This document shows, piece by piece, positions 53,241 to 63,084 of a stretch of 64,000 nucleotides of DNA. Location of the stretch: NCBI GenBank assembly GCA_910574885.1, contig CAJTDD010000004.1, positions 124,001 through 188,000 of the forward strand, written 5' to 3'. The translations under genes and the position numbers were made by a program. This DNA comes from Lachnospiraceae bacterium. GTDB lineage: Bacteria > Bacillota > Clostridia > Lachnospirales > Lachnospiraceae. How positions within the stretch are numbered: the stretch's first letter is position 1; each line of letters starts with the position of its first letter. The notes beneath the pieces were generated by a model. It saw only the letters and a list, made by a program, of their open reading frames with translations, did no database searches and was not told where the DNA came from.

Positions 53241-55316
53241 CTATTCTTCAGCGGCTCTCTTGGCAATCTCTGCTTCCTGGACATCAGAAGGAGCCTGCTC
53301 ATAGCGCGCGAACTCATAAGAATAGGTTCCTCTTCCGCCTGTCATGGAGCGCAGTACCGTACAATATCCAAACACACCTGTCATCGGGATATCTGCCACA
53401 ATCTCCTGTAATCCCCCTGCAATCGGGTTCATACCAAGAACACGTCCGCGGCGTTTGTTCAAATCACCCATGACATCTCCTGTATAGTCATCCGGAACCA
53501 CGACTTTAATCGAAGCGATTGGCTCTAAGAGTACCGGACCAGCCTCCATGAATCCCTTCTTGAATGCCTGAATGGTCGCAGTCTTGAACGCCATCTCAGA
53601 AGAGTCTACCGGATGGTAAGACCCATCGTACAATGTCGCCTTCACACCCACTACCGGATATCCGGCAAGAGGTCCCTTAATCACAGATTCCTGAAGTCCC
53701 TTCTCTACTGCCGGGAAGTAATTCTTAGGAACCGCACCGCCCACTACCGTCTCCTCGAAGATGTACGGCGTATCCAAATCGCCGGAAGACGCAAACTTCA
53801 TCTTAACATGACCATACTGCCCGTGTCCGCCGGACTGCTTTTTATACTTCGTGTCAACATCAGAATTCTTCTTAATCGTCTCTCGGAACGCAACCTTAGG
53901 CGTCTCCAATGTCACTTCACACTTATATCTCTCGAGAAGCTTGCTCACTGCAATCTCTAAGTGCTGGTCGCCCATACCATAAATCAAAGTCTGACGGTTC
54001 TCGCTGTCATTGACCGCCTTCAGAGTGATATCCTCTGCCATCATCTTCTGAAGCGCCTGAGATACCTTGTCCTCGTCGCCTTTGTTCTTGGTCACATACT
54101 TCATATATGTATAAGGCTTGGAATACTCGGTCTTTCCGAACAGCACCGGTGTCGTCTTTGCGGAAAGAGTATCGCCTGTCTTGGTATTGGTCAGCTTCGC
54201 AATCGCACCGATATCGCCTGCAAATAATTCCTTGACTTCTACTGGCTTATTCCCCACCATGGTATAAATCTTACCCAGCTTCTCGTCTGTCTCGGATTCC
54301 CCATTGTAGAGCGTATCCTCGCCCTTCAATACTCCGGAACATACCTTGACAAAGGAATACTTTCCGATGAATGGGTCTACCATCGTCTTGAATACATAAG
54401 CGGATTTTGCCTTCGCAAAGTCATAGTTCGCCTCATATATCTCATTAGTCTTACGGTTGATACCTGCACATTCTCTCCAATCCGGACTCGGGAAGAATCT
54501 TACGATATCAGACAGCAGGTTGGCAACGCCCTGTGCCTGTACATTAGAACCCATCGCAACCGGTACAATCCGTCCTTCCATAACCTCGGTACGCATCGCC
54601 GCACGGATCTCCTCAACGGAGAACTCCTCGCCCGCGAAATAACGCTCCATATATTCATCGCTGATCTCTGCAACTGCCTCTAACAGCTTCTCACGGTATG
54701 TCTCAAGGTTCGGTTTACAGTAATCCGGAATCTCGCACTCTTCTCTCTGCCCGATGCCTGTATAGCGTCTGCCCGCATTCTTGATGACGTTGACATAGCC
54801 TACCAGCTTCTCGTTCTCTCTGATTGGCTGGAAATGAGGCGCAATCACCTTGCCGTATCTCTCGTTCAGATCCTCGACCACCTGACGGAAACTTGCGTCG
54901 TCTACATCCATCTCCGTCACATAAATCATACGCGGCAGCTTGTACTTGTCGCACAGCTCCCATGCTTTCTCTGTCCCGACTTCCACGCCTGCCTTACCGG
55001 AAACTACGATGACTGCCGCATCCGCTGCGCTGACCGCTTCCTCAACCTCACCTACGAAATCGAAGTAGCCCGGGGTATCCAGGACATTGATCTTCGCCTT
55101 CTCCCACTCAATCGGGATCAGAGTCGTACTGATTGAAAATTCTCTCTTCTGTTCCTCTTTATCGAAATCACTGATCGTATTGTGGTCTGTGATCTTCCCC
55201 ATACGGTTCGTTGCTCCTGATACATAAGCCATCGCTTCAGCAAGGCTTGTCTTGCCGCTCCCTCCATGTCCTAAGAGAACTACGTTCCTGATCTCGTCAG
55301 TTCTGTAAACCTTCAT
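53241..55316 (-). CDS. EF-G-like translational GTPase paralogue
   Basis: A 691-residue protein with the five-domain EF-G architecture, including KQSGGHGQYGHVKM in domain IV and the C-terminal LRSMTGGRGTYSYEF. The GTPase motifs are altered: G1 is GHGGSGKT (16-23), the G3 His of DTPGH is Tyr84 (DTPGY), and G4 NKxD is TEMD (134-137). That marks it as the divergent fusA2-type family rather than the housekeeping EF-G. It might act in ribosome recycling, stress or tetracycline-like protection; the sequence does not decide. AAGGAGG precedes the ATG; the promoter is at 55359-55387. Confidence 0.85.
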   Translation of the reverse strand: MKVYRTDEIRNVVLLGHGGSGKTSLAEAMAYVSGATNRMGKITDHNTISDFDKEEQKREFSISTTLIPIEWEKAKINVLDTPGYFDFVGEVEEAVSAADAAVIVVSGKAGVEVGTEKAWELCDKYKLPRMIYVTEMDVDDASFRQVVEDLNERYGKVIAPHFQPIRENEKLVGYVNVIKNAGRRYTGIGQREECEIPDYCKPNLETYREKLLEAVAEISDEYMERYFAGEEFSVEEIRAAMRTEVMEGRIVPVAMGSNVQAQGVANLLSDIVRFFPSPDWRECAGINRKTNEIYEANYDFAKAKSAYVFKTMVDPFIGKYSFVKVCSGVLKGEDTLYNGESETDEKLGKIYTMVGNKPVEVKELFAGDIGAIAKLTNTKTGDTLSAKTTPVLFGKTEYSKPYTYMKYVTKNKGDEDKVSQALQKMMAEDITLKAVNDSENRQTLIYGMGDQHLEIAVSKLLERYKCEVTLETPKVAFRETIKKNSDVDTKYKKQSGGHGQYGHVKMKFASSGDLDTPYIFEETVVGGAVPKNYFPAVEKGLQESVIKGPLAGYPVVGVKATLYDGSYHPVDSSEMAFKTATIQAFKKGFMEAGPVLLEPIASIKVVVPDDYTGDVMGDLNKRRGRVLGMNPIAGGLQEIVADIPMTGVFGYCTVLRSMTGGRGTYSYEFARYEQAPSDVQEAEIAKRAAEE

Positions 55317-55358
55317 ATTTTCGGTGCCTCCTTATACTTGGTAAAATCTCATGTTTAC

Positions 55359-55387
55359 ATTGTACTAAAAAATCGGCGGCATTACAA
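55359..55387 (-). promoter_or_regulatory. Promoter of EF-G-like gene
   Basis: TTGTAA (55382-55387), 17 bp, TACAAT (55359-55364). Confidence 0.6.
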
Positions 55388-55442
55388 CTCTTTTATACAT
55401 GTTTTACAATGTTTTAGGATTTTGCAACATTCCAGATAACCT

Positions 55443-55955
55443 CTATCCCAAAATCTGCACCCCTCCAAGCAGCACGTAAGAGATAAACCACATAATCACA
55501 GTCGCCATAAATATTCCCAATATAACCGCCGGAAACGCCTTCTTAAACTTCACGCCAAGGAGCGCCGCAATCAGCGACCCCGTCCACGCCCCGGTTCCCG
55601 GAAGAGGAATCCCCACGAACAGGACAAGCCCCCAGAACTCATACTTCTCAATCTTGTCACTCTTACTCATCGCCTTAGACTCAAGCTTATCCACCATAGG
55701 CTTAAACAGCTTCGTCCCCTTCATCCACTTAAAAATCGGCGTAATCAACAGCAAAATAAAGGGAACGGGAATAATATTCCCAATGATACACAGCGGAATC
55801 GCCTTCGCCACAGGCACCCCCAAAAGCGGACCTGCAACAAGAAGCGCCCCCCTAAGCTCCAGAATCGGGATCATCGAAATAATAAACACAATCGCTTCCT
55901 TCCCGACACTCCCGCCCAAAGCGTCGATAATACTCTGCACTAATGTTTCTGTCAT
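55443..55955 (-). CDS. Small-multidrug-export family membrane protein (COG2426 type)
   Basis: A 170-residue protein from ATG 55955 with AAAGGAG seven bases upstream; the GTG at 55961 is less likely. It has four or five hydrophobic helices and the family segments ISMIPILELRGALLVAG and GIPLPGTGAWTGSLIAALLG. The family name is historical; transport activity is not well shown. The gene stands between hisC and the EF-G-like gene. Confidence 0.75.
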   Translation of the reverse strand: MTETLVQSIIDALGGSVGKEAIVFIISMIPILELRGALLVAGPLLGVPVAKAIPLCIIGNIIPVPFILLLITPIFKWMKGTKLFKPMVDKLESKAMSKSDKIEKYEFWGLVLFVGIPLPGTGAWTGSLIAALLGVKFKKAFPAVILGIFMATVIMWFISYVLLGGVQILG

Positions 55956-56006
55956 AGACACTCTCCTTTATATCTGCAACTATCCCCATAGGGAAACATC
56001 TCAAAA

Positions 56007-57074
56007 TTACCCCGGCATCTGCCTTCCCACATACCTTTCAAGGAATCCAAACAGAACCTCCATCTCCTCTCTGGTCCCAATGGTAATCCTAAGATACTGC
56101 TCAATCCTCTCACTTCCCCAGTACCGGACATAGATGCCGTTGTCCTTCAACGCCTCAAACAATTCCTTTGCGTCATACTCCGGGTGAGTGGCAAAAATAA
56201 AATTAGCCCGTGAATCAAGGCAGCAAAATCCCAGCTCCTCAAACCGGCCTTTCGCCCACTCCCTCGTCTTAATAATCTTATGGAGCCCTTCCTCAAAATA
56301 TTCCCTGTCCTTCACAGCCTCCACGCCGCACACAAGCGCAGCCTGATTCATGGTATATGAATTAAAGGAATACTTCGCATCATTCAGATACTTAATAAGC
56401 CTTGGGCTGCTAACGGCATACCCAATCCGCATCCCCGCCATAGACCTTGCCTTAGAAAATGTCTGCACCACAATCAGGTTCTCATACCGGTCAATCAACT
56501 CCATTGCAGAACGCCCTGCAAAATCCACATAAGCCTCATCCACAATCACAATCACATCTGGATTCGCCCGGATGATGTCCTCCACCACATCCAGTTCCTC
56601 ATAGAGCGCCGTTGGCGCATTCGGATTCGGGAAAATAACCCCGCCATTCTCCTTATAATAATCCTCTTTCACAATCCGGAAATCCCCGTCAAGCTTCTGG
56701 CACTCATAGGGAATCCGGTAAAGCTCTGCCCAGACCTTGTAGAAAGAATATGTAATGTCCGGGAAGAAAATCGGTTTGTCTGAATTAAAAAAAGTCAGGA
56801 AACACATAGACAACACATCATCAGACCCAACTCCTACAAACACCTGATCCGGATTCACATGGTAAAAATCCGCCAACGCCTCTGTAAGGGCTGTACATGC
56901 AGGGTCCGGATAAAGCCGAAACCTGTCTGAATCCATCTCTTCCAGAGCCTTTGCAACCCTCGGGGAAGGCGGATAGGGATTCTCATTGGTATTCAGTTTA
57001 ATCACTTTATTCTGGGGCTGTTCCCCCGGCACGTAAGGCTCCACCTTACGGATATTTTTCTCATATTCTCTCAT
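56007..57074 (-). CDS. hisC: Histidinol-phosphate aminotransferase
   Basis: A 355-residue fold-type I PLP enzyme. It shows KLNTNENPYPPSP, the PLP-binding NPNAPT (normally NPNNPT), DEAYVDF and the Schiff-base Lys in TFSKARSMAGMRIGY, then RANFIFATH near the end. It converts imidazole-acetol phosphate to histidinol phosphate. The other his genes are not here, so it may serve histidine or a related amino acid. GAAGGATAG precedes the ATG. The NPNAPT variant keeps the Asn that contacts PLP. Confidence 0.88.
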   Translation of the reverse strand: MREYEKNIRKVEPYVPGEQPQNKVIKLNTNENPYPPSPRVAKALEEMDSDRFRLYPDPACTALTEALADFYHVNPDQVFVGVGSDDVLSMCFLTFFNSDKPIFFPDITYSFYKVWAELYRIPYECQKLDGDFRIVKEDYYKENGGVIFPNPNAPTALYEELDVVEDIIRANPDVIVIVDEAYVDFAGRSAMELIDRYENLIVVQTFSKARSMAGMRIGYAVSSPRLIKYLNDAKYSFNSYTMNQAALVCGVEAVKDREYFEEGLHKIIKTREWAKGRFEELGFCCLDSRANFIFATHPEYDAKELFEALKDNGIYVRYWGSERIEQYLRITIGTREEMEVLFGFLERYVGRQMPG

Positions 57075-57173
57075 ATTCTCTATCCTTCAATCTTTGTCAC
57101 AATCCGTCCTCTTTCAAGACTTATGAAACGGCATCCCGCCCTGTCAGAGGCATGTATTATAATCATTACACAT

Positions 57174-58361
57174 TTAGAAATACTCGCCCGCCAATTCCCG
57201 GAACTTAGGCAGGGAATTCACAATCGTCTCATAAGCCACGCAGTAAGCAAGCCGCACATACCCCGGACAGGCAAACGAACTTCCCGGCACCAGCAAGAGG
57301 TTATATTTCTTCGCAGCAGCGCAGAACTCCTTCTCATCTGCAACCGGAGACTTCACAAAAAGATAGAAAGCCCCCTGCGGCTTGATGCAGTCAAACCCAC
57401 ACTCCCGCAGTCCCCGGTATAATGTCTCCCGGTTCCTGTCATAATAGGAAATGTCCGTCTTCTCATTGATACATTTTGCAACCACCTTCTGCTGCAATGT
57501 AGGTGCATTGACAAACCCAAGAATCCGGGTCGCAACATTCGCCGCCGCCAGGACGTCCTCACTGTCCTTCACCTCGTCCGGGATTACCAGATAACCGATA
57601 CGCTCCCCAGGAAGGGACAGGGACTTACTGTAAGAATATCCCACAATCGTATTGGCATAATACTTGGTAAGATACGGAACCTCCGCTCCGTCATAGACCA
57701 GCTCACGGTATGGCTCATCCGAAATCAGGTAAATATCCGTCCCAAATTCCCGCTGTTTTGCCTCCATAACCGAAGCCATCTTCTGGATCGTCTCCTCCGA
57801 ATAAACTACGCCCGTAGGATTATTCGGCGTATTCACAATGACCGCCTTAGTCCTAGGCGTAATCTTCTGCTCGAATTCATCCAGTTTCGGCTGGAAATCC
57901 ACAGTATTCGGGGAAATCTCCACCAGAACCCCGTCATAATTATTCGTGTATGAACGGTACTCGCCGAAATACGGGGCAAAGGCAATCACCTCGTCGCCGG
58001 GATTCAGAAGCGTCTTCAAAATTACATTCAATCCGCCTGCCGCCCCCACTGACATCACGATATTCTTCCCCGCAAACTTCGTCCCAAAACGTTCATTTAA
58101 GGACTGCGCCACCGTCTCCCTCACATCCGCATAACCGGAATTGCTGTTCGTATACCCATGAAGAACCACCGGATCATTCTCGTTCAGCAATTCAACGATT
58201 GCATTTTTTACCGACTCAGGAGCCGCAACATTAGGATTGCCAAGGCTAAAATCAAACACATTCTCCGCCCCGTAAATCTGGGCAAGCCGGTTGCCTTCCT
58301 CAAACATCGCACGGATTGCCGAACTATTTGCTACCATGTTCTTCATTTTCTCTGCTATCAT
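57174..58361 (-). CDS. PLP-dependent aminotransferase (aspartate aminotransferase-like)
   Basis: A 395-residue fold-type I enzyme. N-terminal FDFSLGNPNVAAPE, PLP motif NTPNNPTGVVYSE, DEPYRELVY, the Schiff-base Lys in YSYSKSLSLPGERIGYL, and C-terminal PGYVRLAYC with the Arg that binds the substrate carboxylate. It transfers amino groups between an amino acid and a 2-oxo acid; the substrate is not fixed by sequence. AAGGAG precedes the ATG. It is followed by hisC in the same direction. Confidence 0.9.
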   Translation of the reverse strand: MIAEKMKNMVANSSAIRAMFEEGNRLAQIYGAENVFDFSLGNPNVAAPESVKNAIVELLNENDPVVLHGYTNSNSGYADVRETVAQSLNERFGTKFAGKNIVMSVGAAGGLNVILKTLLNPGDEVIAFAPYFGEYRSYTNNYDGVLVEISPNTVDFQPKLDEFEQKITPRTKAVIVNTPNNPTGVVYSEETIQKMASVMEAKQREFGTDIYLISDEPYRELVYDGAEVPYLTKYYANTIVGYSYSKSLSLPGERIGYLVIPDEVKDSEDVLAAANVATRILGFVNAPTLQQKVVAKCINEKTDISYYDRNRETLYRGLRECGFDCIKPQGAFYLFVKSPVADEKEFCAAAKKYNLLLVPGSSFACPGYVRLAYCVAYETIVNSLPKFRELAGEYF

Positions 58362-58401
58362 GCTCTTCTCTCCTTCTTATGCACCCGATTCGTATCTATT
58401 A

Positions 58402-59310
58402 TCACGCTTCTATCTCTGTCACATCCCCTTTTTCCACCATAAATACCGGACGGTATGACAGTTTTGCCTTTCGTAAGCCTTCTGCCCCCGTATCTTCCTC
58501 ACGGTTGACATAAAGATACTCTCTGCACTCATGCTCCACGAACTGCTGGTTAATCATCGGGTACGCGCCTTCCACATCCGCAAAAGCCTTCTCGATATGA
58601 ACCACAAACGTATCGGAACAGATCGGTTCCCCGATGGTAAACGCTACCACTTCCCCGTCAATCCTAAGAATCCCGCCTGTCAGTTCCAGTTCTTCAAACA
58701 AGCGCAGCGCGTTCATTGTCACACAAATCTCACCGCGCTTTTCGGGGTCATCCTCACAGCCATTCTGCTCCCGCCATTTCAGCGCCATCTGGAAACACTC
58801 TTCCGCATTCTGAGGCGTGATTGCCTCATACGACCAGCGCCCATCATACAGCGCCTTAAACTTATTGATATGGTTCCGCTTACTATGCAGCTTCTTTCCT
58901 GACAACGTGGCAAGTTTCTCCGACTCATAGACATAATCCGCACTGTCCCTGTCATACGCAATCTGGAATCTTCCCGGATACCATTCCTCAAGCTGCGCAA
59001 AATGCTCCGGCGTCAGGTTATACATCTGAAACGGCAAGCCGCGCCCCTTACAGTACTCCATCAGCCATTCAATCGCCCTTCGCACATCCGCCGCCTCCCC
59101 AGCCGGATACGCAAAAGCCAGATGCTCCTCATCTTCGCTCTTAAAAACCAGCGCATTCTCCACAACCGCCCATTTCACCGGATACTGGCGCGACCATAGA
59201 TATACATTTGCAAATGTCCGCTCACAGCTCCGGCTCGTATGATGCCTGAAATAGTGAGAAATAATTTCCTTATCTTCCAACTCAGCTCTTTTAAATTGTA
59301 TCTCGTCCAT
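58402..59310 (-). CDS. DUF2156 (LPG synthase C-terminal-like) protein
   Basis: A 302-residue soluble protein with the two-GNAT-like DUF2156 pattern: KLHSKRNHINKFKALY, TGGILRIDGEVVAFTIGEP and HIEKAFADVEGAYPMINQQF, ending SYRPVFMVEKG. In lysyl-phosphatidylglycerol synthases this domain transfers an aminoacyl group to lipid; here no membrane domain is fused, so the substrate may differ. AAGGTC precedes the ATG. It lies upstream of the aminotransferase and hisC genes on the same strand. Confidence 0.8.
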   Translation of the reverse strand: MDEIQFKRAELEDKEIISHYFRHHTSRSCERTFANVYLWSRQYPVKWAVVENALVFKSEDEEHLAFAYPAGEAADVRRAIEWLMEYCKGRGLPFQMYNLTPEHFAQLEEWYPGRFQIAYDRDSADYVYESEKLATLSGKKLHSKRNHINKFKALYDGRWSYEAITPQNAEECFQMALKWREQNGCEDDPEKRGEICVTMNALRLFEELELTGGILRIDGEVVAFTIGEPICSDTFVVHIEKAFADVEGAYPMINQQFVEHECREYLYVNREEDTGAEGLRKAKLSYRPVFMVEKGDVTEIEA

Positions 59311-59367
59311 ATCCTGACCTTCTCTTTTTCCTATATTCTTTAGTATCTTGCCACACAGGAAGCATTT

Positions 59368-59532
59368 CTATTCACTTCCTGACGGCTCACAGGCCGCATA
59401 CAAATCCGCTTCCTGCACCATCTCTGCCTCTGCAATCTTTTCCTCCCTCGCAAGCACCGCAGACACGCACATCATGCAAAACAGAATCACAATCAGCATA
59501 GAAGCCCGCATTCTTTTACCCAACTCCATCAT
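59368..59532 (-). CDS. Small 54-residue secreted or membrane protein
   Basis: The frame encodes MMELGKRMRASMLIVILF..., a basic N-terminus and one hydrophobic segment (residues 11-28) ending VSAVLA, which may be a signal peptide cleavage site. The rest is acidic, rich in Glu, Ala and Asp. GGGGAG precedes the ATG by 6 nt. No family is recognised. It sits between the ABC exporter and the DUF2156 gene on the same strand. Confidence 0.55.
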   Translation of the reverse strand: MMELGKRMRASMLIVILFCMMCVSAVLAREEKIAEAEMVQEADLYAACEPSGSE

Positions 59533-59585
59533 TCTTATCTCCCCTTACTTAAATTGATTTATACTACGAATTATATGGCTATCCC

Positions 59586-61325
59586 CTACACATTTTCAAA
59601 ATTTCTATGGTACAACGCTTCATAGATTCCTTTCTTCAAAAGCAGTTCTTCATGGGTTCCCTCTTCCGCAATCCCGTCCTCGGTCAGCACAAGAATCTTC
59701 TGTGCATTCTGAATCGTAGTCAGCCTGTGGGCAATCACGAAGGTCGTCCGCTCCTTCGCCAGCCCTTCCAGAGACTTCTGCACCACCTGCTCACTTTCAT
59801 TGTCAAGCGCCGACGTCGCCTCGTCAAAAATAAGAATCGGCGGATTCTTGAGGAACACCCGCGCAATCGACAACCGCTGCTTCTGCCCGCCGGACAGCTT
59901 CACTCCCCGCTGGCCGATATCCGTATGATACCCCTGAGGGAAACTCATAATAAAATCATGGGCGTTGGCATTCTTCGCCGCCCGCACAACCTCCTCGTCC
60001 GTGGCGTCCATCCTTCCATAACGGATATTGTCGAGAATCGTCCCCGCAAACAGATATACATCCTGCTGCACGATTCCTACATTGTTGCGCAAGTCATCCA
60101 GTTTTATATCACGGATGTCAATCCCGTCAACCGTGATAGAACCTGACGACACGTCATAAAACCGCGGGATCAGACTGCAAAGCGTCGTCTTACCCACCCC
60201 GGAAGGTCCCACCAGAGCCATATAATCCCCGGCGTCCACCTTCAAATTAATATGGTTTAACACCCTGTCATTCTGGTCGTCATACCGGAAAGACACATCC
60301 CGGAACTCAATCTCACCGCGCATCTGCCCTACCGACACGGCGTCCGGCTTATCCTCAATATCCGGCGCAATGGACAGAATCTCAAGAAACCGTTCAAATC
60401 CCGTATAACCATTCTGGAACTGCTCCGTAAACGCAACCAGCTTCTTGACCGGGTCGGTAAAATTCGCAATATACAGGAGAAAGGTAATCAAATCCGTCAA
60501 GGCCACCGTGCCAGACAGCATCATGACGACCCCCACAACCAGAACCACAACCGTAATCAGCGTACTCATCGCCCCAAGCCCGGAATGGTAAATTCCCATG
60601 TACTTGTAGCTGATCTTCTTCGCAGCCACAAAATTATCATTCCCACGCTTGAACTTCTTCATCTCTTCTTTTTCATTGGCAAAAGACTTCACCACCCGGA
60701 TTCCCGACAGGCTATCCTCAATCTGGCTGTTAATCTCCGCAATCTTCTCCCGGTTGCGCTTAAACGCCTTGCGCATCTTCCCGTTAAAGATAAATGCGAA
60801 CACAGCCATAACCGGAATAAATGCAAACGCCACGAAAGCAAGCCTTACATTCACAGCCAGAAGGATGGCAAAAGAGCCAATAATCTTAATCACCGAGATG
60901 ACCAAATCCTCAGGTCCATGGTGGAGAAGCTCACTGATGTCGAACAAGTCGCTGGTAATCCGGGACAAGAGATGACCTACCTTCTGGTTATCATAGAACG
61001 CAAAAGTCAGCTTTTGATAATGCCCAAAAATATCCCTGCGCATATCCGCCTCCATCTTCGCACCCATGATATGCCCAAAATACGCAATATAAAAATTGCA
61101 GAAAATCTCTAACAACACAAGGGCTACCATCAGTATGCCAAGAAAGAGGATGGACCTCCTCGCTTCATCCGCCTCAAAATATACCACATCATTCGTGATA
61201 TACCTTACTACCAGCGGAATAATCAGCGTCACAGCGGCCCCCAGAATTGCAAAAAACATGTCACTGTAAAACAATGACTTATATGGACCGTAATAGGCAA
61301 ATAATTTTTTTAGTTTCTCCTTCAT
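59586..61325 (-). CDS. ABC exporter (fused membrane and ATPase domains)
   Basis: A 579-residue half-transporter that dimerises. Six membrane helices lie within residues 15-310. The nucleotide domain has GPSGVGKTTLCSLIPRFYD, the Q-loop VQQDVYLF, the signature LSGGQKQRLSIAR, Walker B ILIFDEATSALD and the H-loop AHRLTT. Members expel drugs, lipids or peptides. GAGAGGAAT precedes the ATG; the promoter lies at 61393-61421. No partner half-transporter gene is adjacent, so it probably works as a homodimer. Confidence 0.93.
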   Translation of the reverse strand: MKEKLKKLFAYYGPYKSLFYSDMFFAILGAAVTLIIPLVVRYITNDVVYFEADEARRSILFLGILMVALVLLEIFCNFYIAYFGHIMGAKMEADMRRDIFGHYQKLTFAFYDNQKVGHLLSRITSDLFDISELLHHGPEDLVISVIKIIGSFAILLAVNVRLAFVAFAFIPVMAVFAFIFNGKMRKAFKRNREKIAEINSQIEDSLSGIRVVKSFANEKEEMKKFKRGNDNFVAAKKISYKYMGIYHSGLGAMSTLITVVVLVVGVVMMLSGTVALTDLITFLLYIANFTDPVKKLVAFTEQFQNGYTGFERFLEILSIAPDIEDKPDAVSVGQMRGEIEFRDVSFRYDDQNDRVLNHINLKVDAGDYMALVGPSGVGKTTLCSLIPRFYDVSSGSITVDGIDIRDIKLDDLRNNVGIVQQDVYLFAGTILDNIRYGRMDATDEEVVRAAKNANAHDFIMSFPQGYHTDIGQRGVKLSGGQKQRLSIARVFLKNPPILIFDEATSALDNESEQVVQKSLEGLAKERTTFVIAHRLTTIQNAQKILVLTEDGIAEEGTHEELLLKKGIYEALYHRNFENV

Positions 61326-61392
61326 GATTCTTTAGATTCCTCTCTATTTTCCAAACGTATGGCAACGTTTCTTTCGTAGCGCCAGTTTCCTT

Positions 61393-61421
61393 ATTGTATC
61401 AATAATCTTCCAAGAATACAA
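61393..61421 (-). promoter_or_regulatory. Promoter of ABC exporter gene
   Basis: TTGTAT (61416-61421), 17 bp, TACAAT (61393-61398). Confidence 0.55.
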
Positions 61422-61438
61422 GCAGGAAATTGAAAATC

Positions 61439-63037
61439 TCAAACCACAGCCTCAATCACCTTCTTATCCCCAACAACTCTGTCGTATACACCGGGCTTCT
61501 TCTTTTTATTAAAGCAGAAGCTCAGCATATACCCTGTCTTCAGCTGATAATCCTCCAGATAACCCACAATCTGCTTCTCTCCCCTTTCATGATACTCCTT
61601 CCCCCTCCAAATCTTTATTTCGATAATGTATCGTTCTCCCCGGTAATCTACGATTACGTCCGTACGCCCCATGCTTCTCGTACGGGATTCGATATAATAG
61701 TTCCCGGCTCCATTTATAATCGGACGTAAATAGAGCAGGAACAGCTTTCTAGCGGATTCTTCAATAAATTTTTCCTCGCAATCTCCATACAACTCGTCAA
61801 AATGCCCTACAAACTTCTCCAGAACCAGACGCATATTCAAATAACCGCCAACCATAAATTGGTTTTTATCATAAATAGACGCTCTATAGATATCGCTTTC
61901 CCTCATTTCTTCTACAGATAAAAATCGATTATAGAGACGTATCTCAAAAATTCGGTTGGCTAACGCTACATTCCCGCCCATATTCTTAACAAATCCAAAC
62001 ATAGACGCAACCATAACCGCCTGATTGTCCGTATTAAACGGAATATCTTTTCCCACAAACAGAACTGTATACAGCATTCTCTCCAGTTCCGGATAACTGT
62101 CAACCTTCCCCATCAGCGATTCAAAAAGCGGATTCTGTTCTATTAACAATTTGCGGATGGCCGCCAAAACTCCGTCTTTTGTCCACGCCCCACTCTTTCC
62201 TGAAAATTCCTTATCCGCCGCAATTACTTCATCCAACAGTTTACAGATTCTTGAAACAAGAAAGGGATACCCAGATGTATAATCATAAATCATCTGCGCT
62301 ATTTCCCCGACTGCCATTCCTGTATGGTGGTCATGCTCATACATTTCCAGCATATACATGATCCCTTTCACAGGCAGACTCATATCCACTTCAAAATCAG
62401 CGGCAATATTCCACGGGCTATCCGAGACACCTTCCTTCTTTGGACGGATCTTCTCCTTCAAATTCTTAATATCGTACACCCCCGCTAAGATGACAGACTG
62501 AAATGCCGGTCTTGTATCCCGTTTTAAATACATGTCCCGCAATACCCCAAGAAATGTGGCAAACACCTGATAATTGCCAGCCTGGTCTACCTCGTCAATC
62601 ATCAGCACAACCGGCTTGTCTGCCCTCCGGCAAATCCGTAACAGTAAATTTGTCAGAATACGGAAATTCATCTCCTTAGAGTCCTCTACACTTCTTAGGT
62701 ATATTTCTTCCTGAACATCCTCCGGTATACCTGAAACTTCACCAAAATCAAGAGTGTCATAAAGCAGTCCTGACAATCGTACGCAGAAAGACCCGGTATC
62801 TGAAAAAACCTCTTCCTCTATTCCCTCAAAACTTATCAAAAAAACCGTATATTCCTCCTCAAGCCTCCTCTTCAACCCATTTAACGTCGTCGTCTTGCCA
62901 TACTGCCTGGCCCGGTTGACAGTAAAATAATCGCCTGCATCGACATACGCCTTCATCTCTTCCAGACGTTCCGAGATATCAGCCATATAATGCCTCTCCG
63001 GCAAACATAAACCTGTAACATTGAATCTTTTTTTCAT
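61439..63037 (-). CDS. AAA-like ATPase with PD-(D/E)XK domain, paralogue of 6679-8286
   Basis: A 532-residue protein. The P-loop RARQYGKTT occupies residues 42-50, exactly as in the copy at 6.7 kb, and blocks such as RTDVIVDYRGE, IIEIKIW and SFCFNKKKK are nearly identical. Walker B is VLMIDEVDQA and a GYPFLVSRICKLL motif follows. GGGAGGCGG precedes the ATG. Unlike the other copy it follows a DUF3784 gene, a PH-like gene and an XRE gene with gaps of 29-47 bp, so it seems to end a four-gene operon. Confidence 0.8.
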   Translation of the reverse strand: MKKRFNVTGLCLPERHYMADISERLEEMKAYVDAGDYFTVNRARQYGKTTTLNGLKRRLEEEYTVFLISFEGIEEEVFSDTGSFCVRLSGLLYDTLDFGEVSGIPEDVQEEIYLRSVEDSKEMNFRILTNLLLRICRRADKPVVLMIDEVDQAGNYQVFATFLGVLRDMYLKRDTRPAFQSVILAGVYDIKNLKEKIRPKKEGVSDSPWNIAADFEVDMSLPVKGIMYMLEMYEHDHHTGMAVGEIAQMIYDYTSGYPFLVSRICKLLDEVIAADKEFSGKSGAWTKDGVLAAIRKLLIEQNPLFESLMGKVDSYPELERMLYTVLFVGKDIPFNTDNQAVMVASMFGFVKNMGGNVALANRIFEIRLYNRFLSVEEMRESDIYRASIYDKNQFMVGGYLNMRLVLEKFVGHFDELYGDCEEKFIEESARKLFLLYLRPIINGAGNYYIESRTRSMGRTDVIVDYRGERYIIEIKIWRGKEYHERGEKQIVGYLEDYQLKTGYMLSFCFNKKKKPGVYDRVVGDKKVIEAVV

Positions 63038-63084
63038 ACTGCCGCCTCCCTAGCCATATCTTCCGAAACCATTATAATCCCTCT

